A stretch of DNA of 64,000 nt from Streptomyces marincola (GTDB lineage Bacteria > Actinomycetota > Actinomycetes > Streptomycetales > Streptomycetaceae): contig NZ_CP084541.1 of the NCBI RefSeq assembly GCF_020410765.1, positions 4,173,001 to 4,237,000 of the forward strand, written 5' to 3'. A model generated the notes under the pieces. The model made no database searches. It worked only from the letters and a program-made list of their open reading frames with translations, and had not been told where the DNA came from. A program made the translations under genes and the position numbers. How positions within the stretch are numbered: position 1 is the first letter of the stretch; each line of letters starts with the position of its first letter. This document shows, piece by piece, positions 34,800-42,265 of the stretch.

Positions 34800-36542
34800 T
34801 CAGGTCCTGCCGGTCAGCCGCCAGCCCGCGGCACGGGTGCGCTCCTCCCAGAACGACCGGTACCTGCCGCCCCGGGCGACGAGCTGGTCGTGGGTGCCCG
34901 CCTCGATCACCCGGCCGGCCTCAAGCACCACGATCCGGTCGGCCGACCGGATCGTGGGCAGCCGGTGCGCCACGACGATCAGGGTGCGACCGGTGCGCAG
35001 CGAGCCGAGGGCGGCGGTGACGTGCGTGTCATTGGTGGCGTCGAGGGCCGCCGTCGCCTCGTCGAGCAGCACGATCGGCGCGTCCTTCAGCAGGGCGCGG
35101 GCGATCGAGATCCGCTGGCGTTCACCGCCGGAGAGCGCGGTGCCGCCCTCGCCGACCCGGGTGTGCCAGCCCTGCGGCAGCCGCCGCACGATCTCCGTCA
35201 CCCGGGCCAGATCGGCCGCCCGGCGCACCTCGTCCTCGGTGGCGTCGGGGCGGCTCATCCTGACGTTCTCCTCGATGGTGCCGTCGAAGAGGTACACGTC
35301 CTGGGAGACCAGGGAGATCCGGCGCATCAGGTCGTCGGTGGCGAACCGGCGGACATCGGTGCCGCCGATCAGCACCGCTCCGCCGCGCACGTCCCAGAAC
35401 CGCGCGATCAGCCGCAGCACGGTGGTCTTGCCCGACCCCGACGCGCCCACGACGGCCGTCATCCCGTCGGCCGGTGCCTCGAAGCTCACCTCGCGCAGGA
35501 CCGGTTCGGCGCCGTAGCCGAAGGTCACGTCCCGGAACTCGACGGACGCGGGGGCCGCGTGGACGTCGGCGGGCGACGCCTCGGGGGCGGGGAGCACGGG
35601 CGTGTCAAGGACCTCCTGGTAGCGGGCCAGGGAGTTCCCGGCCAGGCGCACGGCCGTGCCCACCTCGGCGGCCGTGCCGAGCGGTTCGGTCAGGCGGACG
35701 CCGAGCACCAGCAGCGCGACCATCGAGGGGGCCGACAGCTCGCCCGCGAGGGCGAGTTCGGCGCCCAGCGCCAGCATCGCGATGAGCAGGAGCTGGATGA
35801 CGAGGCCGGTGGAGAGCAGCGCCGGGGCGCCGAGCAGCATGGTGGAACGCTGCGCCCTGCTCTGCTCCGTCAGGGCCTCGTCGAGCAGCCGGTGGCCGGC
35901 GGCTGTGCGGCCCGCGGACCGGAGCGTCGCCTGGGCGCGCGCGAACTCGACGACCCTGGCGGCTGCCTTGGTGGACGCCGTCTTCTCCACCCGGTCCATG
36001 CGGGCCACCAGGCGCCCGGCCCAGCGCCCGGCCAGGAACACCAGGGGGATGCCGAGCGCGCCGAGCAGGGCGAGGCGCCAGTCGAAGAGGCACATCGCGA
36101 GCACGATCGTCGCCGGGGTGACCAGGGAGGCGACCAGGGGGCGCAGCAAATGGGCCGGCACCCCCATCACGTCCACGATGCCGCGGCTTGAGAGCTGGCT
36201 CAGCTCGCCCACGCGCACCGGGTCGGAGAACCAGCCGAGCGGCAGCGAGCCGACCTTCGCGCCGAGCCGGTGGAACAGCTCGCGGGCCAGGCCGATGGCG
36301 GCGCGGTAGGCGGCCAGTTGCGTGCGGTAGCGGACGACGGCGTAGCAGCAGAACAGCAGGCACACGGCGACGATCCACGGCCAGGCGTTCTCGGGGCGGC
36401 CGGACAGGGTCTGCTCCATGGCGGGCACCATGCAGGCGTATCCGAGGCCCGCGAGGACCGATTCGGCCACCAGACTGATCAGGTTGCGGCGGATGGGCCG
36501 GGCTCCGGGGCGGTCCCCCAGGGCCAGCAGGTGTCCGATCAC
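34800..36542 (-). CDS. ABC transporter with fused membrane and ATPase domains (second of a pair, IrtB/YbtQ-like)
   Basis: A 580-residue exporter-fold half transporter: six membrane helices (residues 1-310) and an ATPase with GASGSGKTT, LSGGERQRI, LLDEATAALD and H-loop VVAHRL. The GTG start at 36542 overlaps the upstream TGA (GTGA), so the two halves are translationally coupled and probably form a heterodimer. Pairs of this type (IrtAB, YbtPQ) import siderophores in actinobacteria and Yersinia. The Zur box upstream of the first gene suggests a zinc-chelate substrate. Export cannot be excluded. Confidence 0.88.
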   Translation of the reverse strand: MIGHLLALGDRPGARPIRRNLISLVAESVLAGLGYACMVPAMEQTLSGRPENAWPWIVAVCLLFCCYAVVRYRTQLAAYRAAIGLARELFHRLGAKVGSLPLGWFSDPVRVGELSQLSSRGIVDVMGVPAHLLRPLVASLVTPATIVLAMCLFDWRLALLGALGIPLVFLAGRWAGRLVARMDRVEKTASTKAAARVVEFARAQATLRSAGRTAAGHRLLDEALTEQSRAQRSTMLLGAPALLSTGLVIQLLLIAMLALGAELALAGELSAPSMVALLVLGVRLTEPLGTAAEVGTAVRLAGNSLARYQEVLDTPVLPAPEASPADVHAAPASVEFRDVTFGYGAEPVLREVSFEAPADGMTAVVGASGSGKTTVLRLIARFWDVRGGAVLIGGTDVRRFATDDLMRRISLVSQDVYLFDGTIEENVRMSRPDATEDEVRRAADLARVTEIVRRLPQGWHTRVGEGGTALSGGERQRISIARALLKDAPIVLLDEATAALDATNDTHVTAALGSLRTGRTLIVVAHRLPTIRSADRIVVLEAGRVIEAGTHDQLVARGGRYRSFWEERTRAAGWRLTGRT

Positions 36543-38299
36543 GCGGGCATCCCTTCTTCCAGAGTTTCCTGGGCTCGCCACAGCTCCGCGTAGAGGCCGC
36601 CCCGCGCCAGCAGGGCCCGGTGCTCACCGCGTTCGACGATCCGCCCGTCGTTCATGACGCAGATCTGGTCGGCCCCGCTCACGGTGCGCAGGCGATGGGC
36701 GACGACCAGCACCGTCCGGCTGGCGGCCAGACGGGACAGGGCGTCCTGGACGGCCGCCTCGGAGTCCGGATCGGCGTGGGAGGTGGCCTCGTCCAGCACG
36801 ATCACCGGCGTGTCGGCGAGCAGCACGCGGGCGATGGCGACGCGTTGGGCCTCGCCCCCGGAGAGGACGGCGTCCTCCCCGTACACGCTGTCGTACCCCC
36901 GGGGCAGGGCGCGGACGCGCTCGTCGACGCGGGCGGCCCGGGCCGCCGCCAGCATCTCGGCGTCCGTCGCGTGCGGCCGGGCCAGCCTGATGTTGTCCCG
37001 GATCGAGGCGTGCAGCAGCCGGACGTCCTGCAACACCATCCCCACCCGCGTGTAGAGGGTGTCCTGGTCGAGCTCGCGCAGGTCGGTGCCGCCGAGGGTG
37101 ACGGAGCCATCGGCCGGGTCCCAGAAGCGGGCCAGGAGTGCGGCGAGCGTGCTCTTCCCCGCGCCCGACGGGCCCACGAGGGCCGTGACGGTGCCGGGCG
37201 CGAGGTCGAGGTCGACGCCGCGGATCACCTCGGTCCCGTCGGTGTAGCCGAACCGCACACCGGTGAAGGAGACGTGGTCGCCCGCGGGCGGGGCGGCGCC
37301 GGCCGGGGCGGCGGCGAGCGTGGGCGTGCGCAGCAGCTCCTGGATGTTCGCCGCGGCGTGCCGCGCGGCGGTGAGGTTGCCGTAGCCGTAGTTGAGTTCG
37401 AGGAACGGGCCGGCCACGGCCGCGCCGAGCACCACGAAGGGGAGGATGTCGAGCGGCTCCGCCCAGCCGGCCTGGACGAAGGCGGTGCCGGCGACGAGGG
37501 CGGCGAGCAGGGTCGTGAACGGCGCCAGGGCGAGTTCGGCGACGGTGGAGCCGCGCAGCATCCCGCGGACCCACTCCCAGAAGTCCGTCACGAACGACTC
37601 GGCGGCCCGGAGGAACCGGGAGTGGGCCGCGCCCGGCCGTCCGAAGATCTTGACCATCGCTATGCCGTCCACGTACTCGACGGCCGCCGCGCTCACATCG
37701 CCGATGGACCGCTGGTAGCGGGCCATCTGCTCGCCCTGCCCGCGCATCATCGTGCCGTACCGGACGATCCCGAACACGGTCGGCAGCAGGGTGAGCAGTG
37801 CGAGCCGCCAGTCGCTGACGAACAGGTAGCCCAGGGCGACGAGCGGGGTGACGACCGCGGTGGTGAGATCGAGACAGGTGTGCCCCACCAGGTGGTGCAG
37901 TCCCGCGACGTCGTCGGTGAGCGCCTTCTTCACCCGGCCCGACGCGTGGTCGGTGAACCAGCCGAGCGGCACGCGGCCCAGCCGTTCCGCGAGCCGCCTC
38001 CTGAGGTGCGACTGGAGGTCGACGTCGGCCAGGTGGGTGAGGGTGAGGGCCGTTCCGCCGGCCGCGAGGCGGATCAGCAGGGCCGCGGCGGCGGTGGCGA
38101 CGAGGGCCCAGACCCGGTCCTCCCGTACCGGGTCGCGGAGCAGTTCGCGGGCCAGTTCGACGAGCGCGATCAGGGGCACGACGCGGGCCACGGAACCGAC
38201 CGCTTCGAGCAGGCAGGCGATCAGGATCCGGTGGCGCACCGGCGCCAGCAGCTCACCGAGCGCCGCCCTGCCCTCCGGTCCGGCTTCGGGTGGGGACAT
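36539..38299 (-). CDS. ABC transporter with fused membrane and ATPase domains (first of a pair, IrtA/YbtP-like)
   Basis: A 586-residue half transporter, first gene of the coupled pair. The membrane domain includes LGWFTDHASGRVKKALTDDV, typical of the siderophore-importing exporter-fold group. The ATPase has GPSGAGKST, LSGGEAQRV, VLDEATSHADPDSE and VVAHRL. There is no N-terminal siderophore-interacting FAD domain as in IrtA, so no reductive release is built in, consistent with zinc, which is not redox-active. The ATG at 38299 has GAGGAGG upstream; the longer reading is poor. It is divergent from rpsR across a Zur box. Confidence 0.88.
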   Translation of the reverse strand: MSPPEAGPEGRAALGELLAPVRHRILIACLLEAVGSVARVVPLIALVELARELLRDPVREDRVWALVATAAAALLIRLAAGGTALTLTHLADVDLQSHLRRRLAERLGRVPLGWFTDHASGRVKKALTDDVAGLHHLVGHTCLDLTTAVVTPLVALGYLFVSDWRLALLTLLPTVFGIVRYGTMMRGQGEQMARYQRSIGDVSAAAVEYVDGIAMVKIFGRPGAAHSRFLRAAESFVTDFWEWVRGMLRGSTVAELALAPFTTLLAALVAGTAFVQAGWAEPLDILPFVVLGAAVAGPFLELNYGYGNLTAARHAAANIQELLRTPTLAAAPAGAAPPAGDHVSFTGVRFGYTDGTEVIRGVDLDLAPGTVTALVGPSGAGKSTLAALLARFWDPADGSVTLGGTDLRELDQDTLYTRVGMVLQDVRLLHASIRDNIRLARPHATDAEMLAAARAARVDERVRALPRGYDSVYGEDAVLSGGEAQRVAIARVLLADTPVIVLDEATSHADPDSEAAVQDALSRLAASRTVLVVAHRLRTVSGADQICVMNDGRIVERGEHRALLARGGLYAELWRAQETLEEGMPA

Positions 38300-38436
38300 C
38301 GTTCGGCCTCCTCGGGACGCGTGGCGGACCGGGTACCGGTCCGGCGGCAGAGGGGTCCCCAGCCGCTCGCGGACCGGTCGGGACGTGCGAGGAGTCACCG
38401 GACGAGTGGCGGCGTGTGCCGCAGAGGTACTATACG

Positions 38437-38459
38437 CAAACGATAATCTTTTTCATTAG
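38437..38459. promoter_or_regulatory. Zur box between the ABC pair and rpsR
   Basis: On the minus strand TGAAAAAGATTATCGTTT (38439-38456 region), an AT-rich near-palindrome matching the island consensus. It stands 138 bases before the ABC start and about 100 before the rpsR start, and can repress both. TATACG beside it may be part of a promoter. Confidence 0.78.
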
Positions 38460-38560
38460 TGGTCGTCCGGGTTCCGGTGGACAAAAGTTCCGGCCGCCCG
38501 TCGCGGGCGCGCCGGCCGCCGCCGCCGGCGCCACACCCCGACCTGGAAAGCGAGTCATCC

Positions 38561-38812
38561 ATGAGCAGGCAGACGCGCCGTGGCTCGGACCGCCCGGCCC
38601 GCCCCAACCCGCTGTTCGCCGCGGGCATCACCTACATCGACTACAAGGACACGGACCTGCTGCGGAAGTTCATCTCCGACCGGGGCAAGATCCGCAGCCG
38701 CCGCGTGACGCGGCTGACCGTCAAGCAGCAGCGCCAGATGGCGCGAGCGATCAGCAACGCCCGCGAGATGGCGCTGCTGCCCTACCCGGGCACGGGGCGC
38801 AGCGCCGCGTGA
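38561..38812 (+). CDS. rpsR: 30S ribosomal protein S18, zinc-free paralogue
   Basis: An 83-residue S18 (NPLFAAGITYIDYKDTDLLR, KFISDRGKIRSRRVTRLT, QQRQMARAISNAREMALLPY). It contains no cysteine, unlike the zinc-ribbon-bearing form. It is one of three zinc-sparing ribosomal paralogues in this island. ATG 38561 begins the family N-terminus; the upstream extension is low-complexity. Confidence 0.94.
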   Translation: MSRQTRRGSDRPARPNPLFAAGITYIDYKDTDLLRKFISDRGKIRSRRVTRLTVKQQRQMARAISNAREMALLPYPGTGRSAA

Positions 38813-38844
38813 GGCGGGGCGTTCCCGCGCGGCGCCGGGACGGC

Positions 38845-38886
38845 GGGGCCGTGGCCGCCGGTCGCAAGGTCGGCGGCCACGGCCCC
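38845..38886. terminator. Bidirectional 16-bp hairpin terminator
   Basis: GGGGCCGTGGCCGCCG (38845-38860) pairs perfectly with 38871-38886 around a ten-base loop. It lies exactly in the gap between the convergent ends of rpsR and the methyltransferase gene. Confidence 0.8.
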
Positions 38887-38908
38887 GGGCGCCGCCGGCC
38901 GGGTGCGG

Positions 38909-39664
38909 CTACCTGACGGCGACCAGGACCCGGCTCTGCCCGTACTGCCAGACGGTGCACACCTGCTGGAAGCCGGCCGCCCGCAGCAGCCCGACGTGCC
39001 GGGAGAGGGTCAGCGGCTCGTCCGGGTCGCCGGGCGCGGGCCGCAGCGCGCGCTGGGCGAACGCGTCGGCCAGCTCCGGGTCCCTGGCCGCCGCCGCCCA
39101 CCAGGACTCCCAGTCGAGCGCCTGCCCCACCGGCGCGGCCTCCTGCCGGCGGCGGCCCACATGGGCCGTGAGCCCCGAGCAGAACGCGCCGTCGGACGGG
39201 AAGTGGTCGGCGTTCACCAGCACGCCGCCGGGCCGCAGCAGGGCGGCGGCGTCGCGGTAGGTGCGCGCCAGCGCCTCCTCGGGGAGGCAGTGCAGCGCGG
39301 TGGAGGAGACGACCGCGTCCGCGGCGCGGTCCAGCCCGAGGGCGCCGGCCCAGCCGGCGTCGCCGAGCACGGCCTCGACCCAGCGCGCGGCGTCCGCGTG
39401 GTGGGTGCGGCCCAGTTCGAGCAGCACCGGGTCCCGGTCGACGGCCACGATCTCGGCGCCCGGCGTGCGCCGGACCAGCCGGGACGCCAACGAGCCGGGG
39501 CCGCAACCCAGTTCGACGAGCAGGGGGCGGGCGAGGCCGGCCGTCGCGTGCTCGACCACGTCGGCGATCACGCCGAACCGCTCCTCGCGGTCGATCGCGT
39601 ACCGCTGCTGCTGACGCTCCCAGCGTTCGACCCACATCTCGGCCGTTGCCATGCTGATACCCAT
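38909..39664 (-). CDS. Class I SAM-dependent methyltransferase
   Basis: A 251-residue methyltransferase. SAM-binding motif I is LLVELGCGPGSLASRL and motif II EIVAVDRDPVLLELG; motif-III-like ADAVVSSTALHCL and LLRPGGVLVNADHFP follow. There is no membrane segment. The acceptor substrate is unknown. The Zur box 50 bases upstream, and its place directly downstream of the PLP-enzyme operon, suggest a role in making or modifying the metallophore, or a salvage step. ATG 39664 follows GGAGGAGGG; the ATG at 39652 is an alternative. Confidence 0.82.
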   Translation of the reverse strand: MGISMATAEMWVERWERQQQRYAIDREERFGVIADVVEHATAGLARPLLVELGCGPGSLASRLVRRTPGAEIVAVDRDPVLLELGRTHHADAARWVEAVLGDAGWAGALGLDRAADAVVSSTALHCLPEEALARTYRDAAALLRPGGVLVNADHFPSDGAFCSGLTAHVGRRRQEAAPVGQALDWESWWAAAARDPELADAFAQRALRPAPGDPDEPLTLSRHVGLLRAAGFQQVCTVWQYGQSRVLVAVR

Positions 39665-39714
39665 CGGGTCGCGTCACCCTCCTCCTCGGCGGATCCCCGG
39701 CGCGGCCCAGCTTA

Positions 39715-39737
39715 CCGGCAACGGTTTTCAGTTTCGT
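39715..39737. promoter_or_regulatory. Weaker Zur-like box before the methyltransferase
   Basis: Minus-strand TGAAAACCGTTGCCGGT matches the left half of the island consensus well and the right half partly. It sits in the 75-base gap between the SufS-like stop and the methyltransferase start, so it could give the methyltransferase its own zinc control. Confidence 0.5.
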
Positions 39738-39738
39738 C

Positions 39739-40941
39739 TCACGCGAGATCGGTGAGGACGGACAGCAGCCGGTCGACCTCCTCCTCGGTGTTGTAGACGT
39801 GCAGGCTCACCCGCACCGCGCCCTCCCGGTCCTCGCCGCCGTCGGCGCCTGCCTGGCAGAGCGTGTCCGCGCGCACCATGAAGCCGTGCTCGAAGAGGAT
39901 GAAGCCGAGGTCGTCCGCGGGGATGTCCCGGTGCCGGAACGACACGATGCCGCGCCGCCGCTGCACCTCCGACATCGCGGCGAGGCTCAGCTGGCAGCCC
40001 AGGACGCGGTAGGGCGCCAACTGCCGCAGCCCCTCCGTCAGCCGCGCGGCCAGGCCGACCGTCCACCGCTCGACGCGTTCGAGACCGGCCTCCTCAAGCC
40101 AGTCGAGCGCCGCGGCGAGGCTCGCGATGCCCGCGGTGTTCGGCGTTCCGCTCCAGCCGCCCGGGCGGAACGCGGGCCCCCGCGCCTGCCGGGCCCACAC
40201 CGCCCCCGTGCCCGGCAGGGCCAGCGCCTTGTGCCCGGAGAAGACCACGAAGTCCACGTCGAGGTCCGCCACCGACAGCGGCACGTGGCCCACGCCCTGC
40301 GCCGCGTCGAGGCAGATGGGCACCCCGGGCCCCGCCGCCTCGCGGACGCGGTGCACGTTCATGTCGCCGCCCCTCACGTGGTGCACGTGCGTGGCCGCGA
40401 TGAAACGCGTGCGCGGGCCGATCAGACCGGCCAGGGCCCGGTGGTCGTAGTCGCCCGATGAGTCCTGGTACGGCAGCCCCCGCACCCGCACCGCCACCCC
40501 CTGGCGCGCCAGCACGTCCCGCGCCTCAAGCCAGGGCGACAGGTTCGCCTGGTGGTCCTCGAACGGGACGACGATCTCGTCGCCGTCCGCGAGCTGGGGC
40601 GCCAGCCAGTCGAGCGCCACGCTGCGCAGCCCCTGGCTGGTGCCGCTCGTGAAGTGGACGGCCGACCGCCCGGGGTCCGGGTCCGCCAGGAACTCCTTCA
40701 GCCGCGCGCCGGTCCGCTCCACCATCGCGGTCGTCGCGTTGGCCCACGGGTAGGAGCCCCGGCTCGCGTTCGCGTTCCCCGTCGTCAGGTAGGCGTGCAC
40801 AGCGTCCAGGACGGCGCGCGGCTTCTGCGTGGTCGCCGCGCTGTCGAGGTAGGCGAGCCCCGGGTGGTCGACCACGATGGGGAACTGGGCGCGCAGGGCG
40901 CGCTGCCACGCGCGCAGCGGCGCCAGGTCGTCGGTCGGCAC
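39739..40941 (-). CDS. Class V aminotransferase-fold PLP enzyme (SufS/cysteine-desulfurase-like)
   Basis: A 400-residue PLP enzyme. LAYLDSAATTQKP opens the fold. The substrate-binding HFTSGTSQGL, the PLP Asp in CLDAAQGVGH and the PLP Lys238 in FSGHKAL are present. Near the C-terminus MVRADTLCQAG has a Cys where SufS-type desulfurases carry their catalytic one. It could mobilise sulfur from cysteine or act as an aminotransferase or lyase on a metallophore precursor. The GTG start is four bases past the stop of the cysteine-synthase/rhodanese gene, so they are co-translated. Confidence 0.85.
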   Translation of the reverse strand: MPTDDLAPLRAWQRALRAQFPIVVDHPGLAYLDSAATTQKPRAVLDAVHAYLTTGNANASRGSYPWANATTAMVERTGARLKEFLADPDPGRSAVHFTSGTSQGLRSVALDWLAPQLADGDEIVVPFEDHQANLSPWLEARDVLARQGVAVRVRGLPYQDSSGDYDHRALAGLIGPRTRFIAATHVHHVRGGDMNVHRVREAAGPGVPICLDAAQGVGHVPLSVADLDVDFVVFSGHKALALPGTGAVWARQARGPAFRPGGWSGTPNTAGIASLAAALDWLEEAGLERVERWTVGLAARLTEGLRQLAPYRVLGCQLSLAAMSEVQRRRGIVSFRHRDIPADDLGFILFEHGFMVRADTLCQAGADGGEDREGAVRVSLHVYNTEEEVDRLLSVLTDLA

Positions 40942-40945
40942 GCGC

Positions 40946-42265
40946 TCAGTCCCGCACCAGGGGGGCGCCCGCGTCGCGCCACGCGATGATGCCGCCGCTC
41001 AGGCTGCGCACGTCCGCATGCCCCATCCGGGTGAGCAGCGCGGCGAACCGCGCGGACCTCTCGCCCACCGGGCACGTCAGGAGCACGGGCTGCCGTCTGC
41101 CGAACGGCAGCCCGCCGCTCACCAGTTGCTCGAAGAGGTCGTCGACGATGTTGACCGCTCCCTCGATGTGCAGGGTGGCGAAGGCCCGCGGGCCCCGCAG
41201 GTCGACGACCAGCGGGCGCTCCCGTTCGATCCACTCGCGCGCCTCCGCGACCTCGATCGAGGGGGCCGCGGCCAGCTCGTCAGGCGTCAGGGAGTCGGGC
41301 GCGTTGCGCCGCGGGGAGCCGCCCAGCAGCTCCGGGCGCCGCTGCCGCACGTAGCTCAGGTAGCTCTCGACCCGGTCGCAGGCGATGAACACGGCCGTCG
41401 CGCGTTCCGTCAGCTCCGCGTCGAGCGCGCGCAGGTGCCGCACCGCGCCCAGGTAGGCGGCGCCGCTGGTCGGGCCCGCGAGCAGCCCGCACCGGCGGTT
41501 CAGGGTCAGCATGCCGTCGATCGCCTCGTCCGCGCCCACCGCCTCGATCGCGTCGTAGGTGTCCGGGTCGAACAGGCCGACCTCGTGCACCTCGTCGAGC
41601 GTGCGGATGCCCGGGATGAAGTCCGACTTCTGCGCCACGAGCCCCACGACCCGCACCCGGGGGTCGTGCTCCCGCAGCACCCGGGCGACCCCCGTGGAGG
41701 AGCCGGCGGTCCCCACGCAGGCGATGAACCAGTCGGGGGCCCGGCCGTCGAGGTCCTTGACGATCTCGGGGCCCGTTCCCGTGGCGTGGGCCTCGGTGTT
41801 CCGCTGGTTGAAGTACTGGTCGGTGTGCAGGTAGTCGCTGCCCTCCTGCGACACGGCACGGTGGAAGAGGGTCAGCGGGTCGTCCGTGTCGGTCGGGTCG
41901 AGGCATTCGCTGCGCCCCGGCAGCTCCTCGATCTCGGCGCCCAGCAGGAGCAGCAGCTCCTTGATCTCGGGCACGCGCATGCGGTTGGTGACGCTCTTGA
42001 ACCGCAGCCCGTGCATGCCCGCGAGCGTCGCCAGCGCCTTGGCCGTGTTCCCGCTGGACAGTTCGACCACCTGCTCGTCCCGTTCGACGGCGCCGGCGAG
42101 CCCGGGGCGCAGCATGTGCCACGCGGCGCGGTCCTTGACGGAACCGAACGGGTTGAGCATCTCCAGCTTGGCGTAGAGGTCGATGCGTCGCAGGCCGTGC
42201 ACGGCCGGATCGATGCGGACCAGCGGCGTGTTGCCGATGGCCTCGGTGATGCTGTCGTACCTCAT
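40946..42265 (-). CDS. Cysteine-synthase-like PLP enzyme fused to a rhodanese domain
   Basis: A 439-residue fusion. Residues 1-320 are a beta-replacement PLP enzyme of the cysteine synthase/SbnA type: GNTPLVRI, PLP Lys44 in NPFGSVKDR, ELSSGNTAKALA, phosphate loop CVGTAGSSTGVAR. Residues 335-439 are a rhodanese domain with candidate catalytic Cys398 in LLTCPVGERSA. SbnA-type enzymes make 2,3-diaminopropionate-type building blocks for siderophores. The rhodanese suggests sulfur handling or a protective role. It overlaps the decarboxylase by four bases (ATGA). A metallophore role is inferred from Zur control and neighbours. Confidence 0.87.
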   Translation of the reverse strand: MRYDSITEAIGNTPLVRIDPAVHGLRRIDLYAKLEMLNPFGSVKDRAAWHMLRPGLAGAVERDEQVVELSSGNTAKALATLAGMHGLRFKSVTNRMRVPEIKELLLLLGAEIEELPGRSECLDPTDTDDPLTLFHRAVSQEGSDYLHTDQYFNQRNTEAHATGTGPEIVKDLDGRAPDWFIACVGTAGSSTGVARVLREHDPRVRVVGLVAQKSDFIPGIRTLDEVHEVGLFDPDTYDAIEAVGADEAIDGMLTLNRRCGLLAGPTSGAAYLGAVRHLRALDAELTERATAVFIACDRVESYLSYVRQRRPELLGGSPRRNAPDSLTPDELAAAPSIEVAEAREWIERERPLVVDLRGPRAFATLHIEGAVNIVDDLFEQLVSGGLPFGRRQPVLLTCPVGERSARFAALLTRMGHADVRSLSGGIIAWRDAGAPLVRD

